Shown: piece after piece, positions 58,638 to 64,000 of the stretch
How positions within the stretch are numbered: the first letter of the stretch is position 1
How the letters are laid out: each line of letters opens with the position of its first letter
Assembly: GCA_035701825.1 (NCBI GenBank)
Contig: DASSRK010000119.1
Span: forward strand, 1 to 64,000
Length of the DNA: 64,000 bases
Origin: CADEED01 sp035701825
GTDB taxonomy: Bacteria > Pseudomonadota > Gammaproteobacteria > Steroidobacterales > Steroidobacteraceae
Direction: 5' to 3'
The notes under the pieces: generated by a model
Told to the model about the DNA's origin: nothing
What the model saw: the letters and a program-made list of their open reading frames with translations, nothing else
Database searches by the model: none
Program-made: the position numbers and the translations under genes

Positions 58638-60395
58638 ATGCGTGCGCTCGTCTCAGGTCTCGTGTTGCTCGCGCCGCTCGCGGCTGCCGCCGCCGACGGG
58701 GGCTTCACCGATCGCATCATCGTCAAGTACCGCAGCACGCCGGCGGCGGCAACCGCCTCCGCCAAGGCCGCGGCCGTCGACGCGCAGGTGCGCGGCACCG
58801 ACATGCCGGCGGCGCGCTTCGGCGTCACCATGAAGCGCCTGCACGCGACGGCGCTGGGCTCGCAGGTGCTGAAGGTCGACCGGCGGATGTCGCTGGCCGA
58901 GGCCACGCGCCTCGCCGCCGACATCGCCGCGAGCGATCCGAACGTCGAGTACGCCGAGCCGGACCGCATGTTGCACGCGGTGCTCACGCCGAACGACACG
59001 CGTTACAACGAGCAGTGGCATTACTTCGAGTCGACCGCCGGCATCAACGCCCCGGCCGCGTGGGACAAGGCCACGGGCACGGGCGTGGTGGTCGGCATCG
59101 TCGATACGGGATACCGGCCGCATGCCGACCTGTCGGGCCAGATACTGCAGGGCTACGACTTCATCTCCGACACCTTCGTCTCGCAGGACGGCAACGGCCG
59201 CGACAGCGACGCGAGCGATCCCGGCGACTGGATGAACGCCGGTGAGTGCGGCGGCGGCGAGCCGGCGCAATTCGAGGGCTCGAGCTGGCACGGCACGCAC
59301 GTGGCCGGCACGATCGCCGCGAAGACCAACAACGCCTCGGGCGTCGCGGGCATCGCGTTCAACGCGAAGATCGTCCCGGCGCGCGTGCTCGGCAAGTGCG
59401 GCGGCTACACCTCGGACATCGCCGACGCCATCGTCTGGGTGACCGGCGGCACGGTCTCCGGCGTGCCCGCCAATGCCAACCCCGCCAAGGTGGTCAACAT
59501 CTCGCTGGGCGGCATCGGCTCCTGCGACAGCACCACGCAGGGCGCCATCAACTCGGCGCGTTCGCGCGGCGCGAGCGTCATCGTCGCGGCCGGCAACGAG
59601 AACCACAACGCCTCGCAGGACACGCCGGCGAACTGCTCGGGCGTGGTCACCGTCGCGTCGGTCAACCGCAGCGGTGGCCGTTCGTACTTCTCGAACTTCG
59701 GCACCACCGTGGAAGTGGCGGCGCCGGGCGGCGACATGCGCAGCTCGGCCTCGAACGGCATCCTGTCGACGCTGAACACCGGCACCACGACGCCGGGTTC
59801 CGACACCTACGCGTTCTACCAGGGCACGTCGATGGCGACGCCGCACGTGGTGGGCGTGGTGGCGTTGATGCTGTCGGCCAAGCCGGCGCTGACACCCGAC
59901 CAGGTGACGTCGTTGTTGCAGTCGACGGCGCGGCCATTCCCGGCCACCTGCTCGCAGTGCGGGTCGGGCATCGTCGATGCGCTCGCCGCGGTCAACGGCG
60001 CCATCGGTGGCACCCCGCCGCCACCACCGCCGGGCAACGCCGAGATCGAGCCCAACAACTCGCGCTCGGCGTCGCAGCTCATCTCGACCGCCAACACCAC
60101 GATCAACGGCACCATGGGCAGCACCAGCGACACCGACTACTACCGGTTGTCGCTGCCGGCGGGTCGCACGCTCACGGCCACGTTGACGCCGAACAGCTCG
60201 TCCGACTACGACCTCTACGTCTACAACAGCAACGGCACGTTGATCGGCCGCAGCGAGCGCGGCACCGGGCTTACCGATACCGTGTCGGTGACCAACACCG
60301 GCAGCGGCGCGCTCACGCGCTATGTGCGCGTGGTGTACTGGAGTGGCGGCACCGGCGCCACCAACGGCAAGTACACGCTCAACATGAATTGGTGA
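58638..60395 (+). CDS. Secreted S8 (subtilisin-like) serine protease with C-terminal PPC domain
   Basis: 585 residues from this start (596 from the in-frame ATG at 58605). Signal peptide MRALVSGLVLLAPLAAAAA; an inhibitor-like prodomain (about 20-120); catalytic domain with Asp156 (GIVDTGYRPHADL), His218 (SSWHGTHVAGTIA) and Ser398 (QGTSMATPHVVGV); a Pro-rich hinge (GTPPPPPPGN); and a C-terminal pre-peptidase domain (about 475-580, EPNNSRSASQL...DTDYYRLSLPAG, then DYDLYVYNSNG). Cys pairs in the catalytic domain suggest disulfides. It is probably exported and self-processed. The SD AGGGGAGG seven bases upstream decides the start. A strong terminator follows. Confidence 0.93.
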   Translation: MRALVSGLVLLAPLAAAAADGGFTDRIIVKYRSTPAAATASAKAAAVDAQVRGTDMPAARFGVTMKRLHATALGSQVLKVDRRMSLAEATRLAADIAASDPNVEYAEPDRMLHAVLTPNDTRYNEQWHYFESTAGINAPAAWDKATGTGVVVGIVDTGYRPHADLSGQILQGYDFISDTFVSQDGNGRDSDASDPGDWMNAGECGGGEPAQFEGSSWHGTHVAGTIAAKTNNASGVAGIAFNAKIVPARVLGKCGGYTSDIADAIVWVTGGTVSGVPANANPAKVVNISLGGIGSCDSTTQGAINSARSRGASVIVAAGNENHNASQDTPANCSGVVTVASVNRSGGRSYFSNFGTTVEVAAPGGDMRSSASNGILSTLNTGTTTPGSDTYAFYQGTSMATPHVVGVVALMLSAKPALTPDQVTSLLQSTARPFPATCSQCGSGIVDALAAVNGAIGGTPPPPPPGNAEIEPNNSRSASQLISTANTTINGTMGSTSDTDYYRLSLPAGRTLTATLTPNSSSDYDLYVYNSNGTLIGRSERGTGLTDTVSVTNTGSGALTRYVRVVYWSGGTGATNGKYTLNMNW

Positions 60396-60406
60396 GTGAG
60401 TGACTC

Positions 60407-60440
60407 GGGGACGGGCGTTCGCGCCCGTCCCCCTTTTTTT
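60407..60440 (+). terminator. Rho-independent terminator after the protease gene
   Basis: GGGGACGGGCG, loop TTCG, CGCCCGTCCCC (11-bp perfect stem with a stable UUCG-type loop) followed by a C and seven Ts (60434-60440). It starts 11 nt after the protease stop. Confidence 0.95.
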
Positions 60441-60676
60441 CGTCGGCGCATTCCGCCCGCCGTGTAGGCGGTCCGTCCAGTCACCCGGGCCCCGTCGTCT
60501 CGTTCGCGCGACAGCAACGTCCTGCCCTAACTACCCGGGCCGCGCGACCCGTTGTTTCGCCGCGGTTTTCCGCCGTTCCCGTCGCCCAGTCGCTTCGTCG
60601 CGTCCGCGGCGCAGCCGGCGCGTGCGCGGAGTACCTTCGCCGCATACCCGACGCACAACCCATGGAGGGGTCCGTC

Positions 60677-63676
60677 ATGTCGAAGCATTCACTCATTTCA
60701 CGCGCGGTTCGCCTGGCACTCCTGGTGAGCGCCACGCCGGCGCTGCTCACCCGACCCGCGCACGCCCAGGACCAGGACCCGGCGGCCGGCGAGTCCCAAC
60801 CGATGGAAGAGGTGGTGGTCACGGGCTCGCGCATCCTCAGCCCGAACCTCACCTCGCCTTCGCCCATCCAGTCGGTCAGCGCCGCGGACATCCAGAACAC
60901 CGGCACCGTGAACGCGCAGGACCTGCTGCTGAAGAATCCCACCATCGGCACACCGACCCTGAGCCGCAGCAACTCCGCGTTCCTCACCTCGGGCGTGGGC
61001 GTCGCCACCGTCGACCTGCGCAACCTCGGCATCGATCGCACGCTCACGCTGGTGGACGGGCGGCGCTTCGTCTCCGGCAATCCGGGCAGCGCCGCGGTCG
61101 ACTTCAACACCATCCCCGCGCAGTTCATCGAGCGCATCGACGTGCTCACCGGCGGCGCCTCCGCGGTGTACGGGTCGGACGCGGTCGCCGGCGTGGTCAA
61201 CATCATCTACAAGAAGAATTTCGAGGGCCTCACCTTCGACGGCCAGTACGGCGCGACCCCCGACAGCGACGACCAGGAAACGCAGATCGGACTCACCTTC
61301 GGCACCAACACCGAGGACGGGCGCGGCAACATCATGGCGCACGTCGGCTACACCAAGCAGGGCGAGGTGCGGTCGGTCGATCGCAAGCGTTCGGCCGTCG
61401 ACCAGATATCGACGGGCGCCGGGGTCACCGGCGACCCGGCGCAATTGTTCGACGTCACGCGTCCGTTCTATTCGAGCTTCGCGCCGCAGGGACGCTTCTT
61501 CACCAACACCTTGCCGGCGGGCGTCGACCCCAACACCTACGATTCGTTCAGCTACGACGCCAACGGCAACGTCATCCCGTGGGACACGAATGGCGAGGCG
61601 GGTGCGGCCACCGGCTTCAACCGCTCGCAATTCCGCACCATCGCGGTGCCGGTCGAGCGTTACCTGTTCGCCGGGCGCGGCAGTTTCGACTTCACCGAGA
61701 ACCACGGCGTGTTCTTCGAAGGCACGTATGCCTCCTCGAAATCGAGCTCCACCATCGAGCCGTTCGGCCTGGGCGCGGAAGACATCTATCCCGCCACCGG
61801 CGGCCAGGTGCCCGAGGAATTCGACGTGGACGGGACGCTGGTGCGCAATCCCCTCGTGCCCGACGAGGTGTTCGACAACAGCGAGGACAACGACGGCGAC
61901 GGCCTGCGCGATTTCTACTTCACCAAGCGCCTCATCGACTTCGGCAATCGCACGCTCGATGTCAGGCGCGACACCTTCCGCGTGGTCGGCGGATTGCAGG
62001 GAACCTTTGCCTCGGACCGCTGGCACTACGAGGCGTTCTATGCCTTCGGCCAGACCAAGGAAGCGCAGGTGACCTCGGGCCAGGTCAACGTGCTCAACTT
62101 CCGCAATGCGCTCGAGTCCATCGCGGACGTGCAGGACGTGGACAACGACGGCGACACCACCGAGGCCATCTGCCGCGATCCGAACGCGCGACTGCAGGGC
62201 TGCGTGCCGGTCAACGTGTTCGGCTTCAATTCCATCACGCCCGCGGCCCGCGACTACATCGCCGCGCCGGGGTCGCTGGCCACGTTCACTTCGCAGCGCG
62301 TGATCGGGCTGAACACCACCGGCGAGGTGTTCGACATGCCCGCCGGTCCGTTCGCGATCGCCGCGGGCCTCGAGTACCGCAAGGAGTTCAGCTCCAGCGA
62401 GTTCGATGCGCTCACCCAGGCCGGCCTCAACGCCGGCAACGCCATTCCGCCGACGCAGGGAGACTTCGACGTTAAGGAGGCCTACGTGGAAGCGGACGTG
62501 CCGCTGCTCGCGGACAAGCCCTTCGCCGAACAGTTGTCGCTGCGCGCGGCGGTGCGCGCGTCCGACTACTCCACGGTGGGCAACACGCTGAGCTGGAACG
62601 GCGGCTTCGAGTGGGCGCCGATCAGCGCGCTGCGCTTCCGCGTGATCCGCGCGCTCTCGACCCGCGCACCCAACATCAACGAGCTGTATTCACCGCCCAG
62701 CCAGACCTTCCCGACCGGCGTGCAGGATCCCTGCATCGGCGTGACGGCCACCGGTACCGATCCGATTTCCGTGGCCTGCCTCGCGGCGCCTGGAGTGCTG
62801 CAGAACATCAACGATCCGACCCAGGGCAACGGCGCGTTCGCGCTCACCCAGGCGGACGTGCAGGGCATTTCCGGCTTCGACAGCGGCAATCCGGATCTCG
62901 AGGAAGAAGAGGGCAACTCCTGGACGATCGGCGCGGTGATTCAACCGAAGGACGTGGCGGTGCTCGACCGCTTCAATTTCACCGTCGACTACTACCGCAT
63001 CGACATCAGCAATGCCATCACGCTGCGCGATCGCAACTTCATCCTCAGCCAGTGCTATGGCGGCGGCGACACGTCGTTGTGCGAGTTCGTGCACCGGCGC
63101 CCGAATGCGGTGGGCGCCAACAATGCCGGCTCCATCGAGTTCCTCGATGCCAACATCACCAACGCGGGTGGCGAATTCGCCGAGGGCGTTGACCTCACCG
63201 TGGGCTACTCGCAGGAGGTGGGCCCCGGCAAGCTCAACGCCAACCTGTCGTACACGCACGTGCTCGACCATTACATCATCCCGCTGGACGGCGGCGACAA
63301 GGACTACGTGGCCGGCGAGGTGGGCGATTCGAAGGATCGCGCGTACCTGGCGCTGGGCTACGACTGGAACAAGTTCGGCGTCACGGTGGAGACCACCTAC
63401 CTCTCCGCGGCCGACCTCGACGACCAGTTCCTCGCGGCCTTCGACCTGCCGCGCGGCGCGGCCGGCGTGAGTTCGAGGAGCTACGTCGACCTGCAGCTCA
63501 GGTTCGAGCCCTCGGATACCTACCAGGTGTTCGTCGGCGCCAACAACCTGTTCGACACCGAGCCGCCGCCGATCATCTCGGGACTGCCGGGGGACGTGAC
63601 GGGGACGGAAACCGACGCCGGGACCTACGACGCCATCGGGCGGCGCTGGTACGCGGGCGTGCGCATGAAGTTCTGA
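60677..63676 (+). CDS. TonB-dependent outer-membrane receptor, large (999 residues)
   Basis: Signal peptide about 1-34 (ending ALLTRPAHAQD), a TonB-box-like MEEVVVTGSRI, plug domain (about 50-180, with TVDLRNLGIDRTLTLVDGRR, ERIDVLTGGASAVYGSDAVAGVVNII) and a long barrel ending in RRWYAGVRMKF. This matches the roughly 1000-residue receptor class expanded in Xanthomonadales-like and Caulobacter-like bacteria, often importing peptides or glycans. The SD GGAGGGG (60664-60670) lies inside the longer open frame, so ATG 60677 is preferred over 60662. It lies between a secreted protease and a histidine kinase gene, so a peptide substrate is a reasonable guess. Confidence 0.92.
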   Translation: MSKHSLISRAVRLALLVSATPALLTRPAHAQDQDPAAGESQPMEEVVVTGSRILSPNLTSPSPIQSVSAADIQNTGTVNAQDLLLKNPTIGTPTLSRSNSAFLTSGVGVATVDLRNLGIDRTLTLVDGRRFVSGNPGSAAVDFNTIPAQFIERIDVLTGGASAVYGSDAVAGVVNIIYKKNFEGLTFDGQYGATPDSDDQETQIGLTFGTNTEDGRGNIMAHVGYTKQGEVRSVDRKRSAVDQISTGAGVTGDPAQLFDVTRPFYSSFAPQGRFFTNTLPAGVDPNTYDSFSYDANGNVIPWDTNGEAGAATGFNRSQFRTIAVPVERYLFAGRGSFDFTENHGVFFEGTYASSKSSSTIEPFGLGAEDIYPATGGQVPEEFDVDGTLVRNPLVPDEVFDNSEDNDGDGLRDFYFTKRLIDFGNRTLDVRRDTFRVVGGLQGTFASDRWHYEAFYAFGQTKEAQVTSGQVNVLNFRNALESIADVQDVDNDGDTTEAICRDPNARLQGCVPVNVFGFNSITPAARDYIAAPGSLATFTSQRVIGLNTTGEVFDMPAGPFAIAAGLEYRKEFSSSEFDALTQAGLNAGNAIPPTQGDFDVKEAYVEADVPLLADKPFAEQLSLRAAVRASDYSTVGNTLSWNGGFEWAPISALRFRVIRALSTRAPNINELYSPPSQTFPTGVQDPCIGVTATGTDPISVACLAAPGVLQNINDPTQGNGAFALTQADVQGISGFDSGNPDLEEEEGNSWTIGAVIQPKDVAVLDRFNFTVDYYRIDISNAITLRDRNFILSQCYGGGDTSLCEFVHRRPNAVGANNAGSIEFLDANITNAGGEFAEGVDLTVGYSQEVGPGKLNANLSYTHVLDHYIIPLDGGDKDYVAGEVGDSKDRAYLALGYDWNKFGVTVETTYLSAADLDDQFLAAFDLPRGAAGVSSRSYVDLQLRFEPSDTYQVFVGANNLFDTEPPPIISGLPGDVTGTETDAGTYDAIGRRWYAGVRMKF

Positions 63677-63682
63677 AGTTGC

Positions 63683-63707
63683 GGGGTGACAGGTGTCACC
63701 CCGATTT
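63683..63707 (+). terminator. Inverted repeat after the TonB receptor (terminator or operator)
   Basis: GGGGTGACA-gg-TGTCACCCC is a perfect 9-bp-arm inverted repeat followed by GATTTCTT. It lies 7 nt after the receptor stop and 40 nt before the next start. It could fold as a terminator hairpin, but the T-run is poor, and the core TGACAggTGTCA could equally be a protein-binding palindrome for the downstream gene. Confidence 0.5.
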
Positions 63708-63742
63708 CTTCCACCCGGGAATTTTCCGGCTACAGTGCGCGC

Positions 63743-64000
63743 GTGGATGCCGCGCCCTTCATCCTGCATCGCCGCTTGCGGTGGCTGGCCTATGCCGGCA
63801 TCTGGCTGCTGCTGTCCAGCGTGTTCGCCTCGCAGCTCTACCTCGCGGGCTACGTGACGCCGTGGCGGCGCGCGTTCGCCGCCGAGGCCGTGTACTGGCT
63901 GTCGTGGTGGGTGCTATTGCCCGCGGTCGCATGGTGGTGCGGGCGCCTGCGTGCGCAACGGGTGGGACTGCGCGTGGCCGGCCTGGTGCTCGGGGCGCTG
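63743..64000 (+). CDS. LytS/YehU-type sensor histidine kinase, N-terminal fragment (cut by window end)
   Basis: 86 residues are visible and the frame is open to the last base. Starting from GTG at 63743 the protein reads as a short N-terminus (DAAPFILHRRLRWLAYAGIW), a first helix, then the segment AEAVYWLSWWVLLPAVAWW and the start of a third helix. The W-x-x-W-W-x-L-x-P pattern in the second helix is typical of the membrane part of LytS/YehU-like kinases that pair with LytTR regulators. The kinase core is outside the window. The GTG start is provisional because nothing better is in frame. Confidence 0.55.
   Translation, partial: MDAAPFILHRRLRWLAYAGIWLLLSSVFASQLYLAGYVTPWRRAFAAEAVYWLSWWVLLPAVAWWCGRLRAQRVGLRVAGLVLGAL

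Noticed and set aside
1..64000. CRISPR array, rRNA, IS element or tandem repeat array
   Set aside because: No regularly spaced repeats, no rRNA signatures and no transposase frames were seen on either strand.

Overview
The window is GC-rich (about two thirds G+C or more by eye), densely coding chromosomal DNA with short intergenic gaps and many 1-4 nt ATGA/GTGA overlaps. Gene order is gammaproteobacterial: queA-tgt-yajC-secD-secF, ndk-rlmN-pilF-rodZ-hisS-yfgM-bamB-der, xerD-dsbC, suhB next to trmJ. The 1.6-kDa-residue class NAD-glutamate dehydrogenase, the fused mutase IcmF, the large TonB-dependent receptors and the high GC suggest a free-living aerobe near Xanthomonadales/Nevskiales/Steroidobacterales. 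That placement is inference. I see no IS element, prophage, CRISPR array or plasmid gene; the one tyrosine recombinase is housekeeping XerD.

Layout. 1-6.7 kb: the 3' part of a DHA2 MFS pump, an ECF sigma factor, a divergent Lrp-type regulator / phenylalanine hydroxylase pair, a two-cassette ABC ATPase, a degenerate beta-lactamase-fold protein and a TerB-like protein. 6.8-11.7 kb: a PhzF-family protein, then a thiamine salvage operon headed by a TPP riboswitch (TonB receptor, YkoF-like thiamine-binding protein, PnuC/PnuT-type permease, ThiK-like kinase). 11.7-14.2 kb: 2Fe-2S ferredoxin, membrane-anchored RraB-like protein, gpmA, a GT2 glycosyltransferase. 14.2-19.6 kb: NAD-glutamate dehydrogenase and a MarR regulator. 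19.6-22.6 kb: hppD-maiA-scoA-scoB. 22.8-28.8 kb (minus strand): TetR-thiolase-SDR-ETF-QO-zapE-membrane protein. 28.9-32.4 kb: icmF. 32.4-36.3 kb: plsC, xerD, dsbC, fdxA, a NUDIX hydrolase, tRNA-Leu(CAA). 36.3-38.5 kb: a sigma / putative anti-sigma / double-PDZ operon. 38.5-46.6 kb: queA, tgt, yajC, secDF, terC, an APC permease. 46.7-58.3 kb: suhB, trmJ, a cysteine desulfurase fused to an IscU-like domain, iscA, then ndk through der. 58.3-64 kb: a secreted subtilase, a 999-residue TonB receptor and the start of a LytS-type kinase.

How the genes work together. PhhA, HppD, MaiA, ScoAB and the thiolase form most of a route from phenylalanine/tyrosine through acetoacetate to acetyl-CoA; homogentisate dioxygenase and fumarylacetoacetase are not in the window. 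The TetR-flanked thiolase, SDR and ETF-QO genes plus divergent icmF look like a branched-chain/short-chain acyl-CoA catabolic unit. The thi operon has importers and a kinase but no biosynthetic enzyme, so it looks built for scavenging. The most unusual gene is the IscS-IscU-like fusion at 48289-49905: its desulfurase half looks intact, while its scaffold half keeps one of three cluster-ligand cysteines.
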